NCBI GenBank assembly: GCA_003427395.1
Contig: BFEA01000288.1
Location: 339,826 to 403,432 of the forward strand
Source of the DNA: Chara braunii
Taxonomy: Eukaryota; Streptophyta; Charophyceae; Charales; Characeae
DNA: 63,607 nucleotides
Reading direction: 5' to 3'
Of the stretch, positions 46,127 through 51,629 are shown piece after piece. A program made the position numbers and the translations under genes. The notes beneath the pieces were generated by a model. That model was not told where the DNA came from, ran no database searches, and saw nothing but the letters and a program-made list of their open reading frames with translations. Every line of letters begins with the position of its first letter. Position 1 is the first letter of the stretch.

Positions 46127-48816
46127 TTGCGTGAGAGCATTGCTTGGGCATGTTTTGACACGTAGTCTGAATTATCTCCTGCAATCTCTCTCTCTCTCTC
46201 TCTCTCTCATTCTGACGGGAGGCATGTGGGAATAATATGTTATTCCCAGTGATGGTCAGTGCAAGGATGAAGGGTTCAGGTTTGAGTGTGTGGTCTTTTT
46301 TTTTGTGTTGGCTCTTGCCTGCGTTCCATGATCTGAACTACTGATACAGTTGCGCCGTTGAGAAGTAAGGGATGGCTCTGGCCGTTTCTGTTCATGGTGT
46401 GGGAGTGCTCCGTAAAGACATGACTTCTGGTACATCTTCCTAAAATAGTATTGCCTCTGTTGCGCTATGGGGAGGCCCTTATTCGTTCTGCTTTATGTTC
46501 TGATCACTCCGACAGTACAATGTTTTTCCTAAAATGGTATTGCCTCTGTTGCGCTCCTGACGGTACAATGTTTTTGTTACAAGCACGGTACGATTTCCTA
46601 AAACATTGAATGGCGTTGTGGATGTTGGGGTTCAGCGCTAAAAAAATGATATTATTTCCAGCTTGGCATGTTGTTTGATTATTAAGCTGTTCCTGTTGTG
46701 GTGGTGTGTACAAACTTTTCGTAAACTCGTATGAGGATCTGTGAGGATTTATTTTTCCCCGTAGGCCTTTCGTGTTGTGGTGGCGTGGAAGCGTGATTTC
46801 CTTGACTCCTGATGGATGTACACAGCTGCTTTAAGATGGCATCAGCACATCAACTTGCTTTGCACCCCCAGGAGGCATTAAGCTTCTGCCAGAGAGCCAT
46901 TGCGGTGGTTGAGTTGAGGCTGAAACATCTGGAGGAGGAGAAGGGGTCCAAGGGGAAGGAGAAGGAAGGAGAGGCTCCTAAGGTCGCTGAGGGCGAGACT
47001 AAACCTGATGAGCCTTTGAGCGAGGTCGACGAGCTGAAGTTTGTCTTGCAAGAAATGAGAGACAAGGTGAGCCGACAGAAGCTGCAAGTATGTGATGTGA
47101 GCTTTTTGAGTTTCCAGTGCAATAATAAAAGATGGGAGACAGACAAGGACTAGAGAAGACTAGGAGAAGATGAGACGGGGCTAAAGATGGTGGAATTATG
47201 TTTGAAACTAGTTGTTGGTATCTTTTTCAGCCAAAGAAGCGGCAGAGAGGAGTGTGGCTTCACCTGCTGGAAAGCGGTCCAGCGTCCCATATACAACAAG
47301 GACTTTGAATATCTTGGAAACGTAGCCGTACTACTCATTTGACAGATTCGGGTTAGTTCTTTTTGATTTTTTTTATAATTAAAGTATGCTATAATAGCAG
47401 CTATATTTTATTCTTTCATATATCTCATCTTCTTGCCAGTACTCATCTGAGAGATCCGGGTTAGTTTTCTTTGTTTTATTTTTATAATTTAAGTATGCTA
47501 TCATAGCACCTATATTTTATTCTCCCATATATCTCATCTTCTTGCCAGTGCTCATCTGAGAGATCCGGGTTACTTGGTGTTGGACTACGGGCCTCGCTGC
47601 ATTACTCTCGAAATGTGCAAAACGAGAGCGAATCTTCCGCTAGAACATGGAAAGATACACGGACATGATTTTTGTCTTTGTGCATTTCAAGAGTAGTGCA
47701 GCGAGGCCCTATAGAAAACACGGTTTCGAGAGTGGTGTGGTGTGGCAAGCCCCTGTGATTCATAAATGACAACAGGGAAGAGGATAAGATGAGAGGTGAA
47801 AGTCGGCAATTCAAGAATGAGAGGTGAAAGTCGGCAATTCAAGAATGGCAGAAGACAAAACGGGAACGACAAAGAAGCAAGTCTCTGTTTTCGGTAGGCT
47901 GGGCTCAAAGCATCATATGTTTGGGCATTGGGCTGCTGGATTTCACTTGATCTCAACCCCCCACCCCCCAGCTGATGCTCGATTTCTCCCAGTTATGTAG
48001 CAAGATAGCATGAGAAACAGAGTTGTAGGCGGAGAAATGGTGTGGAAGGGGAGAGGTGGGATGATGTGAAGGTGGTAGGGTTGTGTTTGGTGTCGTGGCT
48101 GGATGATAGGAATGTGCGTATCAAATCTGGGAGGAGGAATTGTTGATGAGAAAGTGGTAGGGATGTTGTGTGAACTGTGCAGCTGATCGTATGTTTGTGT
48201 GCCTTGGCCTCTGTCTTGTTGGGCTTGGGGTGTGCAGGAAGAGGAGTTAAAGGACTTTGCGGCGCGACCGACGGTTATGGAAGCTCTCAAGGCGCAAGAT
48301 CCCGATCTTGCCAGCAAAATGCAGCAGGCATTTGCTGCAGCTGCAGGCCTGGTGAGCAATGGCGTACCTGAGGGAGATGCCACGGCTGCGAGCGCAGCGA
48401 TTGCAATGTCTGGATTCGACGCACCGAAGCTGTCTGCCAACCAACAGGATCTGGGAGTCGTCGGGCGTGGAAAGGCCAGAATTACCCCTGCTGGTGCCCC
48501 GAGCGCGGGAGCAAGCGCAGCGGCGTTTCAAGGAGATGGATCGGGTGCGGGTGCTCTTCCGGCCCCCACGGTCACCGGCAAGAGGCGAACGCTGGAGCAG
48601 ATCGTAGAGGGAATGGCGAGTGTCGCCGGAGAAGCCAGTGCTGAGGTTCCCGTGGACACAGTGAAGGCCGGTTCTGCAGCTGCTGATGACGCACACCCTG
48701 CGAAGAAGACGAAGGTGGATGAGCCAGCCGCCGCGTCGAACGGAACGGTGGCAACGGATGGGCCTATGGCTGTCGACCCGCCATCCGTGGCAGGCGAGGG
48801 TGCTGCTGCGCAGTGA
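21211..48816 (+). CDS. NASP: NASP-like histone H3-H4 chaperone (SHNi-TPR family), six coding exons
   Basis: Joined exons 21211-21374, 22081-22238, 25390-25830, 45480-45570, 46826-47066 and 48238-48816 encode 557 residues with every junction GT/AG and in phase. TPR1 occupies about residues 21-98 (AYFKYGSALLQKAQSEGDVLG is diagnostic of NASP in spirit), a long acidic insert residues 108-216, TPR2 217-250 (LELAWKLLDSARVIHERQPG), TPR3 255-285 and TPR4 286-318. A predicted coiled coil spans about 345-372, and an Ala-rich C-tail with basic clusters KRR (480-482) and KKTK (521-524) may direct nuclear import. NASP proteins bind soluble H3-H4 and hand them to chromatin assembly factors in the nucleus. 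Start choice: GCAATGGCG context, first ATG of the frame. The acidic insert within the TPR array is typical of the family. Length is close to plant relatives. Confidence 0.9.
21471..21563 (+). repeat. GA microsatellite in NASP intron 1
   Basis: Nearly perfect (GA)n, preceded by AAAGAAAGAAAGA. Confidence 0.95.
21701..21737 (+). repeat. Copy of NASP exon 1 segment inside intron 1
   Basis: 37 bases identical to exon 1 positions 21271-21307 (starting CCTATGGTGGAAGCGG), 430 bases downstream in the same orientation. Similarity stops abruptly on both sides, where exon GAT and CCGCC are replaced by GTG and GCGCG. Confidence 0.9.
21895..22010 (-). repeat. tRNA-like SINE remnant in intron 1
   Basis: The minus strand contains AGTTCGAATCCTG, a good pol III B box, near 21945-21960. 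The unit GGGCCCTGT...CCCCCAACA is repeated near 21900 and 21977. Confidence 0.45.
22081..22238 (+). CDS. NASP: NASP coding exon 2
   Basis: Residues 55-107 plus one base. The exon starts after TTATCAG and ends at GCG|GTTAGT. It encodes VEKFGELAPECASAYFKYG and the leucine/alanine-rich helix with GDVLG that continues TPR1. Confidence 0.9.
22250..24330 (+). repeat. Long pyrimidine-rich tract in NASP intron 2
   Basis: About 2 kb of the transcribed strand is dominated by C and T, with very few A or G runs. Three single N bases occur at 22370, 22378 and 22399. There is no coding signal. Confidence 0.8.
23990..24185 (+). repeat. Minisatellite, CAACACCGCCCATCTT units
   Basis: At least eight diverged tandem units of about 20-23 bp around ACACCGCCCATCTTCCCC. 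Confidence 0.8.
24769..24799. other. Perfect 12-bp stem hairpin in intron 2
   Basis: GGGATTGGCGCG and CGCGCCAATCCC are separated by a 7-base loop (TTGAGAG). It stands alone with no poly(T) of terminator type. Confidence 0.8.
25390..25830 (+). CDS. NASP: NASP coding exon 3 (acidic insert and TPR2)
   Basis: Residues 108-254 plus one base. The first 100 residues are mostly D, E, G and A (histone-binding acidic region). The end encodes TPR2 (LELAWKLLDSARVIHERQPG) and LTALGDVSLER. Donor GAG|GTATGT. Confidence 0.92.
26003..26127. mobile_element. Family I hairpin element, diverged copy
   Basis: Ends GGCCATGCTCACACTACG and TAGTGTGAGTAAGACATGG are an imperfect inverted pair matching GGGCATACTCACACT-type termini at 33683 and 34255. 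Confidence 0.5.
26792..26913 (+). mobile_element. Family A hairpin element 1
   Basis: GGGCCTCGCTGCACTAGTCT at the left and GAGAGTAGTGCAGCGATGCC at the right. The core is CTTCGGCTAGATTATGGAAA. Confidence 0.75.
27130..27240. mobile_element. Family H hairpin element 2
   Basis: Ends CTACCGTCTTCCCACGAAC and GTTCGGGGGAAGACGGTAG, flanked by TA on both sides. Upstream bases (ATCCAACTGAGC) are a tRNA-like A box on the minus strand, so it appears to sit in a SINE head. Confidence 0.75.
27488..27596 (+). mobile_element. Family C hairpin element, diverged
   Basis: CTCGAAATGTGCAAAACGAG and TTCATATTTCGAGAGCC form the inverted arms, with ATGGTCAGATGCACCCGCC in the core. Confidence 0.5.
27994..28140 (-). 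repeat. T-run with possible LINE copy B-type 3' end
   Basis: A T-rich run followed by AATGGAGAGAGGTCGGGAA resembles the retroposon end at 19680-19740. Weak evidence. Further T runs occur at 28190-28212 and 28243-28265. Confidence 0.3.
28470..28588 (+). mobile_element. Family A hairpin element 2
   Basis: GGGCCTCGCTGCACTACTCT...AGAGTAGTGCAGCGAGGCCC, flanked by TAG on both sides (3-bp target duplication). Confidence 0.85.
28853..29097. mobile_element. Family B element, probably mosaic
   Basis: The left end GGGCCTCGCTGCACTACAC continues as the element at 33769 (ATGCATTTAGACGCTTTCTC). The right end GGTTCAGCCAGGCCC is diverged and preceded by family A-like sequence (TGTATCTTGGCATG). Confidence 0.45.
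29271..29425. mobile_element. Family F hairpin element 3
   Basis: Inner arms CGCCTGAATCTGGACACG and GTCCAGATTCAGGCG, outer arms CCAGCAGCGTTGAG and CTCAACGCTGCTAGTGGG. Confidence 0.75.
29575..29692. mobile_element. Possible family I element
   Basis: GGCGTATTCACACTGG at the left and AGTAGTGCGAATTCAGC at the right. Imperfect. Confidence 0.4.
29755..29820 (-). pseudogene. U6 snRNA-derived sequence (copy a)
   Basis: On the minus strand, GTCCTTCGGGACATCCG, AAAATTGGAACGATACAG, ATTAGCATGGCCCC and CAAGGATGACAC occur in U6 order. A few bases are missing between ACAG and ATTAGC, and the 3' end is truncated. U6 is the catalytic spliceosomal snRNA; this copy is a pseudogene. Confidence 0.85.
29895..29996 (+). 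mobile_element. Family C hairpin element 2, degraded
   Basis: CTGGAAATGTGCAAAATGAG, CTTCCTGCTAGAACACGGCC and TCTTTTTCACAATG match family C. The right terminus is eroded. Confidence 0.55.
30168..30279. mobile_element. Family H hairpin element 3 (subtype b)
   Basis: CTTCTTCACGCGAATACAACG and CGTTGTGTTCGGGAGTAG form the arms, with inner TACGGTCATTATTG and CAATTATAATGACC. Confidence 0.75.
30658..30779 (+). mobile_element. Family A hairpin element 4
   Basis: A close match to the family A consensus, flanked by TAT on both sides (3-bp target duplication). Confidence 0.85.
31105..31185 (+). repeat. tRNA-like SINE head
   Basis: GGCCTATAGCTCAGTTGATA (A box region) and GAGCTCGAGTCCAG (B box region) are spaced about as in a tRNA, but the anticodon arm does not pair well. 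This is a SINE head rather than a working tRNA gene. Confidence 0.6.
31628..31893. repeat. Tandem duplication with CA/GA microsatellites
   Basis: GAGGTCGGTACTCTAGGTAA...TTTTTCCAGCTTTTAGCC followed by (CA)n(GA)n and GATTGACGCTCGCTT occurs twice, starting at about 31628 and 31778. Confidence 0.85.
32154..32512 (-). mobile_element. Composite SINE with poly(A) tail
   Basis: Read on the minus strand: an A-box-like CTAGCTCAGTTGGCGCACC at the 5' end (32482-32505), a duplicated internal motif (GATACCTCAAGGCC, twice), then GGGACGCCGGGCCCGG and a poly(A) tail (T run 32154-32171). The 3' part matches the modules at 8290-8961 and 38514-38610. Confidence 0.6.
32786..32950 (-). pseudogene. U6 snRNA-derived sequence (copy b), interrupted
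   Basis: GGGGGCATGCTTATCTTCTC and GTATCATTCCAATTCTA, then, after a 105-bp insertion, GAAGATGTCCCGAACGAC: the reverse complement of U6 with a gap. Removing the insertion and one TA restores U6 spacing. Confidence 0.8.
32827..32931. mobile_element. Family H hairpin element 4 nested in a U6 copy
   Basis: CCGACTTCCCCCGAACACAA...TTATGTTCGGGGGAAAGCGG, flanked by TA at 32825-32826 and 32932-32933. The interrupted U6 copy gives an empty-site reference, which fixes the element ends and a TA target duplication as for Tc1/mariner-type elements. Confidence 0.85.
33448..33512 (-). pseudogene. U6 snRNA-derived sequence (copy c)
   Basis: TTCGATTTACGAGTGTGTCG, CAGGGGCC, TGCTAACCTTCTCTGTATCG are reverse-complement U6 blocks in order, with a small insertion. 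It ends abruptly at a triplicated family C end. Confidence 0.7.
33525..33626. repeat. Triplicated terminal segment of family C element
   Basis: TTTTCACATTGCGAGAGTG-TGGTGTGGCGAGGCC occurs three times in tandem (period about 35 bp). The block is flanked by TCGTTGCATA at 33507 and 33633. Confidence 0.85.
33683..33919. mobile_element. Family I hairpin element split by a nested family B element
   Basis: The left end GGGCATACCCACACT and the right end AGTGTGAGTAT...GCCC are separated by 33769-33912. TCA flanks both ends (3-bp target duplication). Confidence 0.8.
33769..33912. mobile_element. Family B element nested in family I
   Basis: Starts GGGCATCGGTTCACTACAC, ends CTAGTGCAGCGAGGCCC, inner arms GCATTTGGCCGCTTTC and GAAAGCGTCTAAATGC. 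Flanked by TAT on both sides, a 3-bp target duplication inside the host element. Confidence 0.8.
34012..34085 (+). repeat. tRNA-like SINE head
   Basis: GCAGCTCGGTTGGTATCC, then ACTGTTGAAATACAG (an anticodon-arm-like hairpin with GAA) and GAGTTCGAACTCC (B box). tRNA-Phe ancestry is possible but tentative. Confidence 0.6.
34255..34379. mobile_element. Family I hairpin element 2
   Basis: GGGCGTAATCACACTGAG at the left, CCAGTGTGAATATGCCC at the right. The core includes GATGCATCCAGGTGCGGCCG. Confidence 0.75.
34398..34612. repeat. Two tRNA-like SINE fragments in opposite orientation
   Basis: ATGAACTGTTGATTAACAGA then CCTGGATTTGAGATCA on the plus strand at 34403-34440, and the reverse complement of ACTATTGAAATACAGACC at about 34575-34595. 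Confidence 0.45.
34827..34899 (-). pseudogene. Diverged U6-like sequence (copy f)
   Basis: CTTCCAGTTTTAATGGGACT then CCGAAGGAC, preceded by GTATCTTCGCTTTACG and GTATCATTGTCCGTGGCCCA, align with reverse-complement U6 at many positions but with numerous substitutions. Confidence 0.45.
35079..35495. mobile_element. Long family I-type inverted-repeat element (417 bp)
   Basis: GGGCATGCTCACCCTGCG at the left and CGTGTGAGGATGCCC at the right, with internal inverted units around GCGGATTTGCGAATT. The flanks TCA and TCG differ by one base. Confidence 0.6.
35830..35853. repeat. T run
   Basis: T18 or so at 35835-35850. No element could be assigned. 36052-36090 is a similar G-rich simple repeat. Confidence 0.6.
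36524..36677. mobile_element. Family F hairpin element 4
   Basis: GGTCCCACTAGCAAAGAGG at the left and its near complement ending TTTGCTAGTGGGACC at the right. Inner arms CCTGAATCTGGACGTG and AAGTCCAGATTCAGG. Confidence 0.8.
37408..37529 (+). mobile_element. Family A hairpin element, diverged (A12)
   Basis: Ends GGGTTTCGCTCCGCTGCTCA and CAGTAGTGCGGCGAGGCCC. Core CTGCTAGAACATGGAAAGAT. Confidence 0.65.
37901..37953 (+). repeat. Family A/C core fragment
   Basis: GAATCTTCTGCTCGAACATG and GGAAGATGCACCTCC without recognisable termini. Confidence 0.5.
38514..38610 (-). mobile_element. SINE 3' end, second copy of the 32154 type
   Basis: A T run followed by the reverse complement of GGGACGCCAGGCCC, then GACGCATCATTGGCTCAAGC, which parallels GACGGCATCATCGGCGGAAG at 32253. 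A longer T run lies at 38386-38415. Confidence 0.55.
39945..40048 (+). repeat. Tandem duplication, about 62-bp unit
   Basis: GTGTGAACATGCTACAACAG and CCTGAGAGTGAGTGCA occur twice, starting near 39951 and 40009. Confidence 0.8.
40789..40909 (+). mobile_element. Family C hairpin element 3
   Basis: GGGCATGGCCAGACCACTCTC...GAGAGCGGTGTGGCTGTGCCC. A partial extra copy of the right end follows at 40913-40953. Confidence 0.75.
40957..41347. mobile_element. Family D inverted-repeat element (391 bp)
   Basis: Ends GGGCCTCGCCACACCAGTGT and CATGGGTGTGGCGAGGCCC, flanked by TCA on both sides. The interior repeats TTCGACA/TGTCGAA units. No ORF. Confidence 0.8.
41348..41876. other. Intron stretch without assigned repeat
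   Basis: A/T-rich with A and T runs. No gene and no named repeat. Confidence 0.4.
41877..41991 (-). mobile_element. Family A hairpin element 5
   Basis: Ends GGGCCTCGCTGCACTACTCT and AGTCCAGCGAGGCCC, flanked by AAT on both sides. Core orientation is opposite to most copies. Confidence 0.85.
42028..42143. mobile_element. GGGCC-ended hairpin element running into an assembly gap
   Basis: Left end GGGCCTCGTTGCACCACTCA with ATCAAATGTG, right arm CATTTGGTGAGTGTGTGTG immediately before the N run. Confidence 0.5.
42144..42289. other. Assembly gap (146 N)
   Basis: Unsequenced. Followed by a T run and a G run (42291-42320). Confidence 0.99.
42340..42990. repeat. Cluster of diverged GGCCC-ended element fragments
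   Basis: Right ends resembling TTTAGAATGTCGTGTAGTGG-AGCGAGGCCC occur near 42392, 42868 and 42990, with TCTAGATACATT-type inner sequence. A family A relative on the minus strand (GTATCTTCCCATGTTCTAGC) lies at 42544-42672. Confidence 0.5.
43066..43190 (+). mobile_element. Family A hairpin element, diverged (A8)
   Basis: CCACCACTCACCAAATGTGC and GCCAATGGCGAGTGGTGG arms, core CTTCTGCTAGAACATGGAAA. Confidence 0.55.
43655..43740. mobile_element. Family H hairpin element 5 (subtype b)
   Basis: GCATTATAGCTGTATTTGGG and CAGCAATAATGACCGTACG, right end GGTGAAGAAGGTAG. The left end is eroded. Confidence 0.55.
44154..44206. repeat. Family F right-arm fragment
   Basis: ACACGTCCAGATTCAGGCGT and TGACGCTGCTAGTTGGA match the right half of 29271-29425. 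Confidence 0.55.
44222..44265 (-). repeat. tRNA-like SINE head
   Basis: The minus strand reads GGGCCTAGCTCAGTTGGTAT then ACCCATGAACTGCTTAAAGA. Confidence 0.55.
44333..44454 (-). mobile_element. Family A hairpin element 9
   Basis: GGCCCTCGCTGCACTACTCTC...AGAGTAGCGCAGCGAGGCCC, flanked by AAT on both sides. Confidence 0.85.
44630..44985 (+). repeat. Tandem duplication, about 190-bp unit
   Basis: GATGCATC/ATGTACCCATTCT, GGGAAGATGCA, GGCAGTGG and GGCTTTAGGTTCTGAT, CTGACAGAGAC occur in order twice. A third partial copy is at 46468-46515. Confidence 0.75.
44988..45082 (+). mobile_element. Family A hairpin element 10, internally deleted
   Basis: Full termini (GGGCCTCGCTGCATTACTCT, AGAGTAGTGCAGCGAGGCCC) but only 95 bp, because the CTAGAACATGG core is missing. 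Flanked by AAA on both sides. Confidence 0.85.
45480..45570 (+). CDS. NASP: NASP coding exon 4 (TPR3)
   Basis: Acceptor GTCACGCAG, donor GCAGT|GTATCC. It encodes EDFVTGLEDFQKALGYLEEL then LPSDDRAIAA, the third TPR. The donor was chosen so that phase matches exon 5 and the TPR3-TPR4 spacing is preserved. Confidence 0.85.
45571..46825 (+). other. NASP intron 4 (1255 bp)
   Basis: It holds TG repeats (45689-45762 and 46081-46122) and a CT repeat (46183-46209). No gene. Confidence 0.8.
45689..45762. repeat. TG microsatellite
   Basis: Long (GT)n with a few GC interruptions. Confidence 0.95.
46826..47066 (+). CDS. NASP: NASP coding exon 5 (TPR4 and charged linker)
   Basis: Acceptor GTACACAG, donor AAG|GTGAGC. 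It encodes CFKMASAHQLALHPQEALSF and CQRAIAVVELRLKHLEEEKG, the fourth TPR, then a K/E-rich linker and ELKFVLQEMRDK (coiled-coil-like). Confidence 0.9.
47341..47568 (+). repeat. Two tandem copies of about 115 bp
   Basis: GTATGCTATAATAGCAGC, ATATCTCATCTTCTTGCCAG and TCATCTGAGAGATCCGGGTT recur at about 115-bp spacing. Confidence 0.9.
47589..47709 (+). mobile_element. Family A hairpin element 11
   Basis: GGGCCTCGCTGCATTACTCT...AGAGTAGTGCAGCGAGGCCC, near-consensus core. Flanks TAC and TAT. Confidence 0.85.
47791..47848 (+). repeat. Short tandem repeat, two units
   Basis: GAGAGGTGAAAGTCGGCAAT then TCAAGAAT occurs twice in a row. Confidence 0.9.
48238..48816 (+). CDS. NASP: NASP coding exon 6 (C-terminus)
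   Basis: Starts EEELKDFAARPTVMEALKAQ after GTGCAG and ends AAAQ-TGA. Long Ala/Gly/Pro-rich tail with basic patches GKRRTLEQ and AKKTKVDE. Confidence 0.9.
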   Translation, partial: EEELKDFAARPTVMEALKAQDPDLASKMQQAFAAAAGLVSNGVPEGDATAASAAIAMSGFDAPKLSANQQDLGVVGRGKARITPAGAPSAGASAAAFQGDGSGAGALPAPTVTGKRRTLEQIVEGMASVAGEASAEVPVDTVKAGSAAADDAHPAKKTKVDEPAAASNGTVATDGPMAVDPPSVAGEGAAAQ

Positions 48817-49350
48817 AGTGTATAGGTGAGGACTGCTGCTTGTAGGATGATTACTTGTAGAGGTGGGTGATCTTTCGGACATTTATGGTCTTGGCAGTTG
48901 GGATAACTGCCTAGGTGAGAATGGCATGAGGTCTTGTCGACCCATGATGACCCCCGGGCGTGAGTGAGTAGGTGGACAGGTAAGTACTGTAGAGTTTTCT
49001 GAACAGACATAGATGCGTTAGGATTGCGAACGATGGGGCCATTCCTACCAACCCAACCCCCCAACCCAACCCCCCCAACCCCCCCCCAAACCCCCCTTTC
49101 CCCCGTGCTCCTATCCCTGCCAAGCAACCTTTGCTCGTCCCTTTTCTATCCTTCCTGACGATGGGTGGCAGACGGGTGTCATCTCGAACCTCCCATCGCT
49201 CCTTGTATCTTGAAGTCTTTGCCGACAAGATAGCATGCATGCCAAACCGCTTTGTGGGGAGTGCGAGATCTCCTGAGAGCGACGTATGTGGGCCAGTAGA
49301 AACTCTACTGCCGTTGTAACAAAGATGAACACACATACACGCAGACGCAC
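48817..49350 (+). other. NASP 3' UTR and downstream DNA
   Basis: No coding frame of note. C-rich runs at 49055-49100. No clear polyadenylation signal could be fixed. Confidence 0.4.
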
Positions 49351-49362
49351 ACAGAGAGAGAA

Positions 49363-49414
<52 letters not shown>

Positions 49415-49535
49415 TCATGAACTGCTGCTTCAGCGACTGTTATGATCTGTGGTTGGCGAAGGGGGGTGCTTGTTACTTCTGCTTCAGCGACTGTTATGAT
49501 CTTTGGTGGGCGGAGGGGGGTGCTTGTGACTGCTG
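49351..49535. repeat. GA microsatellite followed by a 54-bp tandem pair
   Basis: (GA)n to 49411, then GCTTCAGCGACTGTTATGAT with GGGGGGTGCTTGT twice at 54-bp spacing. Confidence 0.85.
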
Positions 49536-50160
49536 TGTTTATATATGGTCTGTTGTAGGTCCACCGGCAAGCAGGGGAGGAATGTTTACCGCGTGTAGAG
49601 TTTGTTTTTTGTACACGTCCAGAGCGCGAGGTGGAGAAGGTGTGTTGTGAAAGAGAACACTAAAAGGACCTTCGCTTGTTTTTTGTTGCTGAGGGTATGG
49701 AGATTTTGTGAAGGGATTCTGAGTCTCTGACGTTTGACTTTTTTAACCATTTTTGTGGACGTTTCGGTTTTGCGCTTTCGGTTCTGTTGATCGGACTTAT
49801 TTGATGATGTATTCAAACATTTTGTGCTTTCGTGGTTTTTTATTAAGTGTTCATTGTGTGTCGGTGATGCTTGTCCTCGGGAAGGTCCTCGGGAAGGGAA
49901 GGAAGGCGCGCACCTCTTTTCTTCGCTCCTTCCCTTGTGGGGCTGAAAATTTGCACCGTCTCGATGCGGACAATATATGGGATGGAGATACCAACTTACC
50001 TGCATTGGGGATGGGATGCGGTTTTTACGTCGTCTGGAGCGATGGGATTGGTTGGGGTTTTCTCCGGATGCCGATGACAATTGTGCGTTTGTGGTCAGGT
50101 CAGGTTTTCCATCTCAGAGTCTGTATATTGGGGTGTGCATTTGTGACCCGGTCAGGTGTT
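49536..50160. other. Intergenic stretch without a gene
   Basis: T-rich DNA. The open frames have no recognisable content. Confidence 0.4.
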
Positions 50161-50163
50161 CCG

Positions 50164-50250
50164 TCTGCGAATCTGGTCATGTTCTAGCGGGAAGTTCATT
50201 CTCATTTTGCCGGGCGCATCTGGTCATGTTCTAGCGGGTGTATTCACTGT
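50164..50250 (-). repeat. Two family C core fragments
   Basis: TCTGGTCATGTTCTAGCGGG occurs twice, the first followed by AAGTTCATTCTCATTTTGC. Confidence 0.6.
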
Positions 50251-50343
50251 ATTCTGAAATTCGGCGATGACATTACCGAAATTCACGGAAATGTTGAAGG
50301 AATTAAAATTTTAATAACAACAAGGTGCAGTTGTGACACCGAA

Positions 50344-50463
50344 GGGCCTCGCCACACCAGTCTCGAAATGTGAAAAAGACAACTTTGCTGGGCGCATCTG
50401 GCCATGTTCTAGCGGCAAGTTCATTCTCGTTTTGCACATTTCGAGAGTGGTGTCGTGATGCCG
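50344..50463 (-). mobile_element. Family C hairpin element 4
   Basis: GGGCCTCGCCACACCAGTCTC at the left and GAGAGTGGTGTCGTGATGCC at the right. Core GGCCATGTTCTAGCGGCAAG. Confidence 0.75.
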
Positions 50464-51629
50464 GGAAACAGTTTTGTTACTTCTGTTGGGATTTGCCAAC
50501 ATAATTTCTGATTGAAGAACAGAAATTCTTCTTGTATGTGGAATGTGTTCTCTTGATTGTTCTTGGCGTGAAATATATTGAATGACATTTACCGATTTTT
50601 TATTGTTATTATTTTTTTGGTTAGACATTACCGAAATTCTGTTGATGGCTGGTGAGGTGAGATCTTTGATTGACAAACAGAAAGTGAAGAGTGGTTTTTT
50701 CTTTTTTTTTAAGAAAAAGACGTCGAGTTTTGAAAGGATTCAACAGATGTGTCAATTTTCGCTGAACAATGACTGCAGGATTGTCAGTGATTATATAATA
50801 ATTTATTTTGTTCATCTGGTTGCGTCTGGAATTGAAAGTCGGGTCGTTGTTGTTTTTTTTGTTTTTTGTGTTTTGGGGTCGTCGCTTTACTGACGTCCTG
50901 TCCAGATTTGGCAGGTAATTGAATTGGTTGGGCTTAAAGAACTGTGGCACGTCACAGCCCCGAGTCCTGATATGGCAAATCCCAGTCAATTATTACTATT
51001 ATTACTATTAATATTAATATAAGAAGCATCACAGACCAAGTGTTAACGTGCTGAATCTTCCTGATGTAACAACGTTAGGTGCAAACAAACGCACCCTGTT
51101 TTTTTTTTATTAAGCCTACTTTCCACCCACGGGTAATATGGTTTCCTGATCTTCGCTTTTTTTTCTTTTTTTCTTTTTTTTTGAATGTGTACTGTGGTCT
51201 CCTGATCGTCCCTTTTTTGTTGAGCACTTCTTTTTGTTTCTTGAAGTACAGCGTTGTTACTTTTCAAATGTGCTTTTTTTTTTTTCTTTTTTTTTTGAAA
51301 GTGTGATGGCCTTGAGGTATTATCATCGGACAAACCAGCCCAGGTAAATTCAATCTTGTGTCTAGTCTGACACCGACTGGGTGGCCTTTTTAGCTCAGGG
51401 TGGCCTTAATATTGTCCCCCTTCAGGGAACCCCCAATATGGGGACACCGGCAGCAGAGGGACAGAGCATCATCTGACTGGCCAGTCGCTATGCGTTCCTG
51501 ATTACCCCTTCTTCCCCTATGAATATCAGCAGAGACTGCTTTTCAGTGCCAATTGGTGGGTGGGTGGGGAGGGGGGGGGAAAACCAACGGGCTATCTCGA
51601 GGTGGTGGGTGCCAAGCATGCCCAGTATT
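50464..51629. other. Intergenic stretch without a gene
   Basis: A/T-rich with T runs and TTA repeats near 50990-51020. Nothing else recognised. Confidence 0.4.

Larger units (their letters stand above)
47067..48237 (+). other. NASP intron 5 (1171 bp)
   Basis: Donor GTGAGC, acceptor GGGTGTGCAG. It contains two tandem duplications and one family A element. Confidence 0.85.

Noticed and set aside
26792-47709. CRISPR-like array from regularly repeated palindromes
   Set aside because: The repeats are dispersed, of unequal spacing, have 3-bp target duplications and lie in eukaryotic introns.
48247-49127. Minus-strand frames over NASP exon 6
   Set aside because: Antisense shadows of a G/C-rich coding exon.
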